From Xanthobacter autotrophicus Py2 (GTDB taxonomy: Bacteria; Pseudomonadota; Alphaproteobacteria; Rhizobiales; Xanthobacteraceae), in assembly GCA_000017645.1 (NCBI GenBank), contig CP000781.1, forward strand, positions 1,206,001-1,270,000: a DNA stretch of 64,000 nt. The letters run 5' to 3'. Position 1 is the first letter of the stretch. Each line of letters starts with the position of its first letter. Made by a program: the position numbers and the translations under genes. Under the pieces are notes generated by a model. It was not told the origin of the DNA, did no database searches, and saw nothing but the letters and a program-made list of their open reading frames with translations. Of this stretch, positions 1 through 9,233 are shown piece after piece.

Positions 1-861
1 GAGAACCCGAAATGGCCGCATCTGGTGCCCGGCGGCTCGTCCTCGGGATCGGCCGCGGCAGTGGCGGCGGGGCTCGCCGATTTCGCCCTCGGCACGGACA
101 CCGGCGGGTCCGTCCGCATCCCGGCCGCCTGCTGCGGTGTCTTCGGGCTGAAGCCGACCTTCGGTCGGGTCAGCCGGCACGGTGTGATGCCAACCGACAG
201 CACCATCGACTGCGTAGGCCCGATCGCGACAAGCGCGGACATGCTGATGCGCGCCATGGAGATCATCGATCCCACCTTCGCGCGACGGTCGGTCAATGCG
301 CCGCGCATCGGGCGCGTGGCGGTGAAGGCCAATCCGGCGATCCACCGGGCCGTCAACGAGGCACTGGCAGCTTCGGGCGTCGAGAGCCGCGATGTCAAAC
401 TCGCCGGACTTGAAGCCGCCTTCTCCGCCGGTCTCGCAATCATCAATGCCGAGAACGTCACCGGCCTCGGCCACCTGCTGCAGACGGGTCTCGTGGGAGA
501 CGACGTCGCCCGGCGCCTCGCCCAGGCAGCCGCCGTAACCAGGGAGGAGATCGCCGCAGCCGAGTTTGTGCGTGCGGCGTTCACGGCGGAGATCGACGCA
601 CTCCTCGAAGCCCTCGACGTACTGGTTCTGCCGACCATGCCCGAGTTCCCGCCTGCTCTCGCGGAAGCGCGCGGCGACCTTTCCGCCGTGGGCATGACGA
701 CGTTCGTGCGCCCCTTCAATCTGTCGGGACATCCCGCCGTGACCGTGCCGCTGCTGGCAGAGAACGGCGCGCCGGCGGGTTTGCAGATCGTCGGGAGAAA
801 GGGCGAGGATGCGTTGGTCCTGGCGGTCGCTGAACGGGTCAGCCTCGCAAGGTCGCAATGA
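1..861 (+). CDS. Amidase signature family protein (5' end outside window)
   Basis: Amidases of this family hydrolyse C-N amide bonds with a Ser-cisSer-Lys triad. The frame is open from the first base, so the N-terminal part with the catalytic Lys lies outside the window. The visible part begins in the glycine/serine-rich signature [14 protein letters not shown], followed by [11 protein letters not shown], where the Ser of GGS is the expected acyl-enzyme nucleophile, and then CGVFGLKPT, typical of GatA-like amidases. The C-terminal GLQIVG segment is also typical of the family. The substrate cannot be deduced: the family includes GatA of the tRNA amidotransferase as well as many amide, urea-derivative and nitrile-pathway hydrolases, and no gatB or gatC is visible next to it. 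About 85 bases of AT-rich DNA with no clear feature separate it from the next gene. Confidence 0.9.
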   Translation, partial: ENPKWPHLVPGGSSSGSAAAVAAGLADFALGTDTGGSVRIPAACCGVFGLKPTFGRVSRHGVMPTDSTIDCVGPIATSADMLMRAMEIIDPTFARRSVNAPRIGRVAVKANPAIHRAVNEALAASGVESRDVKLAGLEAAFSAGLAIINAENVTGLGHLLQTGLVGDDVARRLAQAAAVTREEIAAAEFVRAAFTAEIDALLEALDVLVLPTMPEFPPALAEARGDLSAVGMTTFVRPFNLSGHPAVTVPLLAENGAPAGLQIVGRKGEDALVLAVAERVSLARSQ

Positions 862-946
862 GGGTCGATTTCAGCCCCAGTTGTTTCCACCAAAAATGAT
901 ACATTAGTTTAAAAAATGACGACTACGTAAAATATATTGCTTGAAT

Positions 947-1408
947 TCACTCCAAATTACTCTGTAGCAAAACCGCCCCCGCTCCCCTAGCACTTAACGC
1001 ATCCGCAGGATTGCGGAGCGGGCACTCCTCAAGTGACAGGCATCCGCATCCGATACAACCATCCAGATGGTTGCGCAGCTGGGTGAGACCGTCGATACGT
1101 GCCTGCAATGCCACTCTCCAGCCGGCGACCATATCGCGAACCGCGGCAGCTGACGGTTGTTTCCCGGCCGGTATCGGTTTCAGCAGGGCGGAGATTTCAG
1201 CCAGCGGCATTCCCAGGTGCTGTGCCACCCGGATAATCGCGATCCGCCGTAGAATGTCCCTGGAAAAGCGCCGCTGGTTGCCGCGGCTGCGCGTTGCCGC
1301 GATGAGCCCTTTGGCTTCGTAGAAGTGCAGAGTCGAAACGGCCACTCCGCTGCGCTGCGCAACTTCCCCCACGGTCATTTGCCGAGGCGGGCTTCCTCGT
1401 CTGTCCAC
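947..1408 (-). CDS. soxR: SoxR-type redox-sensing MerR-family regulator
   Basis: SoxR is a dimeric transcription activator that senses redox-cycling compounds through a [2Fe-2S] cluster. The protein has an N-terminal MerR winged helix (MTVGEVAQRSGVAVSTLHFY), a dimerisation helix, and the diagnostic C-terminal cluster motif CIGCGCLSLEECPLRNP with four Cys in C-x2-C-x-C-x5-C spacing. A GTG start at 1408 gives about 153 residues, the usual SoxR length; an internal ATG at 1378 would give 143. The reading frame continues upstream, but that part overlaps the divergent promoter and has no SoxR similarity. The gene is divergent from an SDR oxidoreductase gene, and a SoxR box with a 19-bp -35/-10 spacer lies between them, so this SoxR probably activates that gene. 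Confidence 0.92.
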   Translation of the reverse strand: MDRRGSPPRQMTVGEVAQRSGVAVSTLHFYEAKGLIAATRSRGNQRRFSRDILRRIAIIRVAQHLGMPLAEISALLKPIPAGKQPSAAAVRDMVAGWRVALQARIDGLTQLRNHLDGCIGCGCLSLEECPLRNPADALSARGAGAVLLQSNLE

Positions 1409-1419
1409 GACGAAAATCC

Positions 1420-1450
1420 TTGACCTAAACCATACTCGAGGTTTTATACG
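1420..1450 (+). promoter_or_regulatory. SoxR box with MerR-type 19-bp spacer promoter
   Basis: TTGACC at 1420-1425 and TATACG at 1445-1450 are separated by 19 bp, the over-long spacer typical of MerR-family promoters. Inside the spacer, 1424-1441 reads CCTAAACCATACTCGAGG, an imperfect 18-bp dyad with CCT/AGG ends resembling the enterobacterial SoxR box CCTCAAGTTAACTTGAGG. The promoter points right, toward the SDR gene starting at 1568, and lies just upstream of soxR on the other strand. The match to the known mechanism is strong, but binding itself is inferred. Confidence 0.75.
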
Positions 1451-1567
1451 AATGGTCCGCTTGCCCATGCAAGCCCTTTGGCCAAGCACGGCTGAAGAGT
1501 CTTTCGCGTTGGCGACCGCGTCCGTAAGAAGGACCGGCCCGACGCAAGCTCGTACGGGACGGACAAA

Positions 1568-2296
1568 ATGGAAACCAATGAGATTATTGCCTTGGTCAGC
1601 GGTGCCAATCGCGGCATCGGCTTGGCCATTGCGGCTGGGCTCGCGCGCCGCAAAGGTGTCAACGTGCTGCTTGGGTGCCGCGATCTTGACCGAGGAAAGA
1701 CGGCGAGCCTCCCGCTGCTCGCGGAAGGGCTCCGGGTCCGGCCGGTCCAACTGGACGCAACGGACGAAGCCAGCGTATCGTCGCTTGCTCATTTTATAGA
1801 GAATGAATACGGGCGCCTTGACGCGCTCGTCAACAATGCCGGAATTGGTTTAGACTACGATCCATCACTGTCGGTTGTTGAGCGAATTCAGAAAACACTA
1901 GATGTCAACGTCGTCGGCGCCCTGCGCCTTACAGAGGCGATGGTCCCATTGCTGGCGAAATCCACCCGCCCTCGGATCGTCAACGTATCCTCTGAACTCA
2001 GTTCGTTTGGGCTGCGCGCAGATCCGGACTGGGCCTATCGCGACTTCAGGCTTCCCACCTATGCGGCATCCAAAGCGGCGCTCAATTCGCTCACGCTCAG
2101 CTATGCGCAGCAGTTGAAGGATAAGGGCTTTAAGGTCAACGCCATTTGCCCAGGCTACACGGCCACCGAGGCGACCAACTTTGCGGGGACACGCACGCCC
2201 GAACAGGCGGCGGTGATTGCTGTTAAATTCGCATTGCTCGACAATGAGGGACCGAACGGCATTTTCGTCAATGAAGTGCAGGAACTGCCTTGGTAA
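1568..2296 (+). CDS. SDR-family NAD(P)-dependent oxidoreductase
   Basis: A 242-residue classical short-chain dehydrogenase/reductase. The Rossmann cofactor motif SGANRGIG is at residues 11-18, NNAG at about 89-92, a catalytic Ser lies in the IVNVSSELSSFG strand, and the active-site Y165-x3-K169 is in YAASK. The sequence resembles plant/bacterial carbonyl reductases of the SDR type, which act on quinones and reactive carbonyls. That would suit its likely control by the divergent SoxR through the box at 1420-1450. The physiological substrate is not visible. The gene ends 136 bp before the convergent efflux permease gene, with a strong hairpin between them. Confidence 0.88.
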   Translation: METNEIIALVSGANRGIGLAIAAGLARRKGVNVLLGCRDLDRGKTASLPLLAEGLRVRPVQLDATDEASVSSLAHFIENEYGRLDALVNNAGIGLDYDPSLSVVERIQKTLDVNVVGALRLTEAMVPLLAKSTRPRIVNVSSELSSFGLRADPDWAYRDFRLPTYAASKAALNSLTLSYAQQLKDKGFKVNAICPGYTATEATNFAGTRTPEQAAVIAVKFALLDNEGPNGIFVNEVQELPW

Positions 2297-2370
2297 GATG
2301 ATTTAGGTGGAGCCCAACAGGGCTTGAGGCCGGCGTGGAAACCTCCGTCGGCAGTCTGGGTGCAAGCGAC

Positions 2371-2397
2371 CCGGGACCGGCGCCGTGCCGGTCCCGG
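2371..2397. terminator. Bidirectional hairpin terminator between convergent genes
   Basis: An 11-bp perfect stem (2371-2381 pairing with 2387-2397, loop GCCGT) sits between the 3' ends of the SDR gene and the RND permease. There is no long T-run, so it is called from its position between convergent genes and its stability. Confidence 0.6.
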
Positions 2398-2432
2398 TAT
2401 TGCACGCCGGACGGAGCATCCGCCCGGCAAAT

Positions 2433-5400
2433 TCAGTCTTCATTCTTCGAAGCGTGGTGCGTCTGGCCCATCAAAACATAAGCCGTGGGCACCACGTACA
2501 GCGTGAAGAGCGTGCCGATGGCGAGGCCGGTGGCGATGACGAGGCCAAGGTTGAAGCGCGAGGCGGCGCCCGCGCCGGACGCGAAGATGAGCGGTAAGAC
2601 GCCGAGCACCATCGCCGCCGTCGTCATCAGGATCGGCCGCAGGCGGAGCGTGGCCGCCTCGACGATGGCCTCGCGCTTGGACTTGCCTTCAAGCTGCAGT
2701 TCGTTGGCCACCTCCAGCATCAGGATGCCGTGCTTGCTGATGAGTCCCATCAGCGTGGTGAGGCCGACCTGTGTGTAGATGTTGATGCTGGCCCCGCCGA
2801 TGCCGACGCTGATGAACAGCAGCGCGCCGGCGAGCGACATGGGCACCGACAAGAGGATCACCACCGGATCGCGGAAGCTGTTGAACAGCGCGGCGAGCGA
2901 CAGGAAAATCACGATCAGCGCAAAGGCGAAGGTGGTGACGAAGCCGCCGCTCTCCTGCACGTACTGCCGCGAGGCGCCACCGAAATCGAGCGTATAGCCC
3001 GCGGGCAGGGTGCGCTTGGCGAGATCCTTCAACGCCGTGATGGCATCACCCGTGGTAATCCCGGGTGCAACCACGCCGGCAATCGTAGCCGCGTTTACCT
3101 GCTGGAAGTGGTTGAGGGATTCCGGCACGGTCTTCGTTTCGATACGCGCCACGGTCGACAGCGGGATCATCGTTCCGTCGGTCATGCGCATGTAATAATC
3201 GAGCACCTGGTCGGTATTGAGCCGCGCCTCCTGCTTCACCTGCGGGATGACCTTGTAGGACCGCCCGTCCAAGCTGAAGTAGTTCACATAGCCGCCGCCC
3301 AGCAGCGAGGAGAGGGCACCGCCCACGTCGCTCATGGAGAGGCCGAGGAGCGAGGTCTTCTCCCGGTCGATGACGATGGAGGCCTGCGGCTGGTCAATCT
3401 TGAGATCGTTGTTGAGGAAGATGAACAGGCCAGTGTCCAGCGCCTCCTGCAGGAACTTCGCGGCCACCTCGTTGAGCTTGTCGAAGCCATCAGAGGTGCC
3501 GATCACGATCTGCATGGGCAGGCCGTTCGAGCCGGGCAGAGGCGAGGTCTGGAAGGCGACGATCTTCTGCCCGGCGATGGCGTTCAGCTCCTGCTGGATC
3601 ATCGGCTGAAGGGTCTTGGTGGTCGCCTTGCGCTCGTCCCAGGGCTTCAGCACCCAGCCGGCGATGCTGGTGCCGGTGCTCTCCACCTGGAACACCGTCT
3701 CGGTCTCGGGGTGCCGGGCGAAGGTCTCGTAGGTCTGTCGATTGTAGAGCAGCTTCTGCTGCAGTGTCGCATTGGGGGCGGAAATGCTCTGGGCGAGAAT
3801 GATGCCCTGGTCCTCCTCGGGCGCCAGCTCGCTCTGCGCGGCGCCATACAGCCAGTAGACGCTGCACAGCACGAGGGCGGCGAACACGGCGGTGACGGAC
3901 ATGTAGTTGAGAGCGCCCGTCAGCGAGCGGGAATAGGCGGCGGTGATCCTGCCCATCACCCGGTCCACCGCCAGCACCATGCGCGATTCCAGGTCCCCGC
4001 CCGCATGGTCCACCGGCTTCAGCATGTAGGCGGACATCATCGGCGTCAGCGTCAGCGCCACCACGGCCGAGATGGTCACCGCGCCCACCAGCGTGAAGGC
4101 GAACTCGGTGAACAGCGCACCCGTGAGCCCGCCCTGGAAGCCGATGGGCACATAGACCGCGATCAGCACCACGGTCATGGCGATGATGGGATTGGCGAGC
4201 TGGCGCGCCGAGGCGAAGGCGGCCTGAAGCGCGCTCATGCCCTCTTCCATGTGATGGTTGACGCTTTCCACCACGATGATGGCGTCGTCCACCACGAGGC
4301 CAATGGCGAGCACCAAGGCCAGCAGCGTCAGCAGGTTGATGCTGAAGCCGAAGGCCAGCATCATCAGGAAGGTGCCGATCAGCGACAGTGGGATCGCGAT
4401 CACCGGTATGAGCACCGAGCGCCAGGAGCCGAGGAAGGCGAATACCACCAGGGTCACGATGGCCAGCGCCTCCACCAGCGTGTGGATCACCATCCTCGAT
4501 GGAGGAATTCACGAAGGCTGAGGAATCGTAGATCACGCCCATCGAGAGCCCGGTGGGCAGCTGGCTCTCGATCTCCGGCAGCACCGCGCGCACGCCCTTG
4601 ATGACATCAAGCAGATTGGCGGTGGGGGCGATCTGGATGCCGATATAGACCGACTCCCGCCCGTCGAACATGGTGGCGGACTCATAGTCGTCGGCGCCAA
4701 GAGTGACGTTCGCCACGTCCTTCAGGCGCACGATGGCGCCGTTCGCCTCCTTGACGATGAGGTTCCGGAACTCCTCCACATTGTGCAGGCTGGTTGAGGC
4801 GGTGAGGTTCACCTGCACCATCTGGCCCTTAGTGTTGCCGAGGCTCGCAATGTAGTCGTTGCGGGTCAGCGCGGTGGAGACCTCCGAGGCGGTCACGCCA
4901 TAGGCCGCAAGACGGATGGGGTCGAGCCAGGCGCGCATGGCGAAAGTCTTGCTGCCGAGCAGTTCTGCCGTTTGCACCCCCTGCACCGCTTGCAGCTTCG
5001 GCTGCACCACGCGGATCAGGTAATCAGTGATCTGGTTGCCGGCGATGGCGTCGCTGCGGAAGCCGATATACATGGCGTCGATGGTCTGCCCCACCTTGAC
5101 CGTCAGCACAGGCTGCTGAGTACCGGAGGGCAGTTGGTTGAGTACCGAATTGACCTTGGTATTGATCTCGGTCAGCGCCTTGCCGGTATCGTAGTTGAGC
5201 CGCAGGTTGGCGGTGATGGTACTGGTGCCGGTGGTGCTGGTGGAGGTCATGTAGTCGATGCCGTTCGCCTGGGCGATGGCATTTTCCAGCGGCGTCGTGA
5301 TGAAGCCCGCCACGACGTCCGGATCGGCGCCGGGATAGGTGGTCGAGACGGTAACGATGGCATTCTGCGTGCGCGGATATTGCAAGATGGGCATGGAGCT

Positions 5401-5490
5401 CATGGCGCGCAGGCCCAGCACCAGGATCATCAGGCTGACCACGATCGCCAGCACCGGCCGGCGGATGAAGATGTCGGTGAAGGATGACAC
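2433..5490 (-). pseudogene. RND multidrug efflux permease (AcrB/HAE1 family), frameshifted
   Basis: RND permeases are trimeric inner-membrane proton-drug antiporters. The N-terminal part (start 5490, MSSFTDIFIRRPVLAIVVS) covers TM1 and the first periplasmic porter domain up to FVNSSIE. The rest, from MVIHTLVEALAIVTLV, continues in another frame down to 2433 and includes the TM4 proton-relay pair in GLVVDDAIIVVES. Joined, they give about 1018 residues, a normal family length. At about 4494-4500 one base is missing: the expected Glu codon before MVIHT is short by one nucleotide. The gene is therefore broken, or the base is a sequencing error, or the two halves are made separately. It follows the adaptor gene by 12 bp and is the last gene of a channel-adaptor-permease operon. 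Confidence 0.88.
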
Positions 5491-5502
5491 TGGCGCCTCG
5501 GT

Positions 5503-6624
5503 TCAGCGATCGACGATGGAGGGAGCGGGGTCGTTGGCCGGCAGCACCGTATTGTTGACGCTGACCTGGGACCCGTTGTGCAGCTTCATCTGCCCGGCGG
5601 CGACGATCTGGTCGCCCTCCTTGATGCCTGATAGGACGGCGATCTGGTCGCCCCGCGTCGCGCCCGTCTTCACGAAGACCTGACGCGCGGCGAGGCCTGT
5701 GGCCGAGCCCTCCTTCTTCTCCACCACGAAAACGATGTCGCCATACGGATTGGCCGTCACGGCCGTCTGCGGCACGGTAACGAACGCGTCCGGCGTTCCC
5801 ACAGCGACCTCGACAGTGGCGAACATGCCGGGGGTGAGGCGGTGATCGTCGTTCCTGAACTCGGCGCGCAGTTGCACGTTGCGCGAGGTGACGTCCACCT
5901 TGGGGCTGATGGCCGTCACCGTCCCCTCGAAGGCCTGGCCGGGATAGGTGTCCACCGTGGCCTTCACCGTCTGGCCCGTCTTCACCTCGGCGAGGGCCTG
6001 TTGCGGCAGGTAGAAGTCGATGAAGATGGGGTTGAGGGACTGGAGCGTCACCACCGCCGTGCCCGCGCTCACATACTGGCCGAGATCGACGGAGCGGATG
6101 CCGAGCCGGCCGGAAAAGGGCGCCTTCAGCGTCTTCTTGTCCACCACCGCCTGCTGCTCGGCCACCTGGGCCAGCGCCTTCTTGAGGTTTGCGGTGTCGC
6201 TGTCGATGGTTGCCTGGCTCACCGCGTGGATCTTCAACTGCTCCTGGTCGCGGTTGAGGATGATGGCGCTGACGTCCGCAGTCGCCTTCAGGGCGGCGAG
6301 ATTGGCCACCTCCTGCTCGTCGCGCAGTTGAAGGAGGACCTGCCCCTCGCGCACCTCGTCACCAGACTTGAAATTGATCTTCGCGACCGTGCCGGAGCTC
6401 TCGAGCGCCAAGTCTGCCCCCGCTTCGGCGCGCACGCTGCCCACCGCCTTGACGGTGGACTGCCAGGGCGTGAGGCCAGCCACCGTGGTCGCGACGGTCT
6501 GCGGCGGGTCGCGCAGCGAGGCCAGCGCCTGCTTGATCATGCTCGCCTTGAAGAGCTGGAAGCCGTATAGCGCCCCGAAAACCAGGGCGACGGCGGCCAG
6601 CATGAGGATCATCCGTTTCTTCAT
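5503..6624 (-). CDS. RND efflux periplasmic adaptor subunit (membrane fusion protein)
   Basis: A 373-residue HlyD/AcrA-type adaptor that links the inner-membrane RND permease to the outer-membrane channel. The start at 6624 is chosen because it begins directly with an uncleaved-anchor or signal sequence (MKKRMILMLAAVALVFGAL). The frame is open further upstream but encodes only an Arg/Pro-rich run. The lipoyl/barrel-sandwich halves (GTVAKINFKSGDEVREG and LKAPFSGRLGIRSVDLGQYV) flank an alpha-helical hairpin rich in Glu/Gln/Lys, followed by a beta-barrel and membrane-proximal domain, in the normal order. The GIRSVDLGQYVSAG segment resembles MexA/MdtA-like adaptors. It lies 73 bp after the channel gene and 12 bp before the permease, so the three are co-transcribed. 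Confidence 0.92.
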   Translation of the reverse strand: MKKRMILMLAAVALVFGALYGFQLFKASMIKQALASLRDPPQTVATTVAGLTPWQSTVKAVGSVRAEAGADLALESSGTVAKINFKSGDEVREGQVLLQLRDEQEVANLAALKATADVSAIILNRDQEQLKIHAVSQATIDSDTANLKKALAQVAEQQAVVDKKTLKAPFSGRLGIRSVDLGQYVSAGTAVVTLQSLNPIFIDFYLPQQALAEVKTGQTVKATVDTYPGQAFEGTVTAISPKVDVTSRNVQLRAEFRNDDHRLTPGMFATVEVAVGTPDAFVTVPQTAVTANPYGDIVFVVEKKEGSATGLAARQVFVKTGATRGDQIAVLSGIKEGDQIVAAGQMKLHNGSQVSVNNTVLPANDPAPSIVDR

Positions 6625-6697
6625 CTGACGTCTCTTCTTGCGGCTGCGGCGCAGGTGGCGTTTTGAGGGCGCAGGGGCGAGGGGTCGTGCGTACCGC

Positions 6698-8245
6698 TCA
6701 GTGGTCCTGGAAATAGCCGGCGTTGGTGCGGGGTTCGGCCTGCGCCGTCTGGTCCACACGGTTCCACCAGCCGCCGCCCAGGGCCTGGAACAGCGCCGCG
6801 GTATCGGTGAAGCGGGCGGCCTGCGCCTTCACCCGCGCGACCACGGCCTGCTGGAAGTTCTGCTCGGCTGTGAGCACCGAGGGATAGGTCACCGCGCCGG
6901 CCAGATACTGGGTGCGGGAGATCTTCACGCTCTCCTGCGCCGCCTTCTCATAGGCGAGCTGGGCCTTCAGCGTGCTGGCATCAGCCTCGATGGCGCGCAG
7001 CGAATCCGCCACGTCGCGGAAGGCGGTGATGACCGTGCTCTTGTATTGCGCCAGCGCCTGCTCGTTGCTCGCGACGGCGGATTCCTTGTCGTGGTAGAGC
7101 GTCCCGCCGTCGAACACCGTCTGTGCGACGCTGCCGGCGATGCTCCAGGCGGCGGTGCCCGGCGAGAACAGGCTGTCGGGGGTGAGGCCGGCCCTGCCGT
7201 AGCTACCGGTGAGCTGAACCTGCGGCAGCATATTGGCCACGTTGACGCCCACGGTGGCGGTGGCCTTGTGCAGGCTCGCCTCCACCGCGCCGATATCGGG
7301 CCGCTGCCGCACCAGCGCGGAGGGGACGCTGACGGGAAGATCGCGCGGCAATGTGAGACTGGCAAGGGTCACGTGCTCGCCCCGATCCTGGCTCGGCAGC
7401 CGGCCGAGATAGGCCATCAGCTGGTTACGCTGCTGGGCGAGCTGCTTCTGCAGCGGCGGCAGGGTCGCCTGGGTCTGGGCGAGATTGGACTGCTGCGATA
7501 GCACGTCGGATTGAGCCACCGCGCCCAGCTCGAACTGGCGCTGGACCAGCTTGAGCTGTTCCTGCTCGGACTTGATGATGTCGTTGGTTGCTTCGATCTG
7601 CGCGCGCAGAGAGGCATCGGTGATGGCCGCCGTCACCACATTCGCGGTGAGGCTGAGATAGGTCGCCTCCAGCTGGAAGCGTTGATAGTCCGCCTGCGCC
7701 TCCAGCGCCTCGACCTGCCGGCGGGTGCCACCCCATACGTCCAGCACATAGCTGACGCTGACCGAGGCGTTGTAGAGATTGTAGGGGCTGGTGTTGCCGC
7801 TCTCGCCCTGGCTCGCCAGCGAGGCGACCTGCCGGGTGGCGCTGCCGCTCGCCGACACCTGCGGAAACAGGGCGCCCTCGCCGGCCAGGGCGTTTTCGCG
7901 TGCCGCCCGCAGCGCAGCCTGGGCGGCGGTCACGTCCGGATGGTTGCGGATCGCCTCCGCGACGAAGGCATCGATCTGCTTGTTGCGGAACACCCGCCAC
8001 CACTCGCCGGGCAGATCGCGACCGCGGAGAAAGACCTGGCGGCTTCCACCATGGACATCCGCCGAGGTCGTAGGACGGGGCGTGCCTTCGGGCAGGTAGC
8101 CGCTGACGCGCGGTGCATCGGGCGCCTCGAAGTCCGGCCCCACCATGCAGCCGTTCATGAGCAGCAGGGAAGCGGCGAAGGCGCCTCCCTTTAGGCAGGG
8201 CGCGAGCCCGGAAAGGGCAAACAGGTCTCGCATGTGTGATGGCAC
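6698..8245 (-). CDS. Outer-membrane efflux channel lipoprotein (OprM/NodT family)
   Basis: A 515-residue TolC-like outer-membrane factor that completes the tripartite pump. The signal peptide ends in a lipobox, LLMNGC, followed by MVGPDFEAPDAP, the typical start of OprM/NodT-family channels. Two repeated coiled-coil segments (ALRAARENALAGEGALFPQ and QAQFEL-like heptads in the first half, then SLHKATATVGVNVANMLPQ and YKSTVITAFRDVADSLRAI in the second) are the structural repeats of the family. It is the first gene of the operon, which is unusual because the channel gene is more often last. Its start is divergent from a TetR regulator gene, and the intervening 107 bp carries two operator-like palindromes. 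An internal ATG a few codons in (MRDLFALSG) is an alternative start. Confidence 0.92.
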   Translation of the reverse strand: MPSHMRDLFALSGLAPCLKGGAFAASLLLMNGCMVGPDFEAPDAPRVSGYLPEGTPRPTTSADVHGGSRQVFLRGRDLPGEWWRVFRNKQIDAFVAEAIRNHPDVTAAQAALRAARENALAGEGALFPQVSASGSATRQVASLASQGESGNTSPYNLYNASVSVSYVLDVWGGTRRQVEALEAQADYQRFQLEATYLSLTANVVTAAITDASLRAQIEATNDIIKSEQEQLKLVQRQFELGAVAQSDVLSQQSNLAQTQATLPPLQKQLAQQRNQLMAYLGRLPSQDRGEHVTLASLTLPRDLPVSVPSALVRQRPDIGAVEASLHKATATVGVNVANMLPQVQLTGSYGRAGLTPDSLFSPGTAAWSIAGSVAQTVFDGGTLYHDKESAVASNEQALAQYKSTVITAFRDVADSLRAIEADASTLKAQLAYEKAAQESVKISRTQYLAGAVTYPSVLTAEQNFQQAVVARVKAQAARFTDTAALFQALGGGWWNRVDQTAQAEPRTNAGYFQDH

Positions 8246-8266
8246 CCCGGTACAACAGCCTGAACC

Positions 8267-8280
8267 GAACCGTTCAGTTC
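8267..8280. promoter_or_regulatory. TetR operator-like palindrome 1
   Basis: GAACCGTTCAGTTC followed by GAT; nearly the same as the site at 8324-8337. It lies close to the start of the efflux channel gene on the minus strand. Two copies of the same half-palindrome in one divergent promoter region are typical for an autoregulated TetR repressor. Confidence 0.6.
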
Positions 8281-8323
8281 GATATACGAGTAGGGCGAGG
8301 CAAGTGGAGAGTCAATATGGACT

Positions 8324-8337
8324 GAACCGTACAGTTC
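8324..8337. promoter_or_regulatory. TetR operator-like palindrome 2
   Basis: GAACCGTACAGTTC, an imperfect inverted repeat (GAAC-y-GTAC-r-GTTC) placed 15 bp before the TetR start codon. With the copy at 8267 it shares the flanking GAT. Probably the autoregulatory operator. Confidence 0.6.
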
Positions 8338-8352
8338 GATTAGATTGAACGC

Positions 8353-8988
8353 ATGTCGGAATGCAACGCTTCATCCCTTGAGCCGCAAGACGCCAGCTCC
8401 CTGAGGCCCAAAGCCCGGGAGGCCCTCGCGGCGGCCCGCGCCGTGTTCCTGGAGGTGGGCTACGACGGCGCCAGCATGGACGCGATCGCGCGCGTCGGTG
8501 CGCTGTCCAAGGCGACTCTCTATGCGCACTTTTCCAACAAGGCCGCCCTCTTCGAGGAACTGATCCGGGTCGAATGCCGGGCGGTGAACGCCAACCTCTA
8601 CGTGCCGGACCCCAAGAGCGCCACCGTTTCGAAGGAGCTGCGCAAGGTGGCGGCCAACTATCGAGGCATTTTCGCGGACCGCGAGGGGCTCGACATCTTC
8701 CGGATCCTGATTCCGGTCGCGCCGCGGTTTCCCCGTCTCGCCCAGGTTTTCAATGATGAAGGGCCAGGTGCCGCGATCCATCAGATCGCGGGCTATCTCC
8801 GTGCGCTGAGTGACGCGGGCCGCCTCCGGATTCCGGATCCCGAACTGGCGGCGCACCAGTTTCTCGCGCTGGTCACCGAGGACATCAAGCTGAGCGGGGC
8901 CCTGGGGTTTCCCCCCTCGAGCGGTCGCGCGGCCGATCGCCTGATCGAGAGCGGCATCGCGATGTTCCTCGGCTTCTACAAGGCTTAG
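8353..8988 (+). CDS. TetR/AcrR-family transcriptional regulator
   Basis: A 211-residue one-component regulator. The N-terminal helix-turn-helix reads MDAIARVGALSKATLYAHF at residues 38-56, the classical TetR pattern ending in Y-x-H-F, followed by SNKAALFEELI. The C-terminal ligand domain contains FRILIPVAPRFP and an LGFY end like AcrR/AmtR C-domain family members. It is divergent from the RND efflux operon and separated from it by two similar palindromes, so it most likely represses the pump genes and itself. The inducer is unknown. Confidence 0.9.
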   Translation: MSECNASSLEPQDASSLRPKAREALAAARAVFLEVGYDGASMDAIARVGALSKATLYAHFSNKAALFEELIRVECRAVNANLYVPDPKSATVSKELRKVAANYRGIFADREGLDIFRILIPVAPRFPRLAQVFNDEGPGAAIHQIAGYLRALSDAGRLRIPDPELAAHQFLALVTEDIKLSGALGFPPSSGRAADRLIESGIAMFLGFYKA

Positions 8989-9233
8989 CCGAATGTTGAA
9001 GGCAATTGATCGAAAGCGTCCCCGGACTCTTCAAGATGGAAGGTCTTCGCGTTGGCGTCGTGTTTAGCCGTGCCGGCAATACGGCGATAACGGAGGGCCT
9101 GGGAAGCACCGGCCTATGAACCCCATTCCAAAGTGCTGAGATCACGGGCCGGCTACTGAGGATATCCCGCACGCCGTATTTCATTCCCTGACGCCAGACA
9201 TCGGGTCTGGAAGGGAATGGAAAGGTTCAGGTC

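Noticed and set aside
2730..4601. A 623-codon plus-strand frame rich in His, Arg, Gly and Gln opposite the RND permease
   Set aside because: It is the mirror of a GC-rich gene; composition is non-protein-like and it has no recognisable domain, while the minus strand gives a clear AcrB-type protein.
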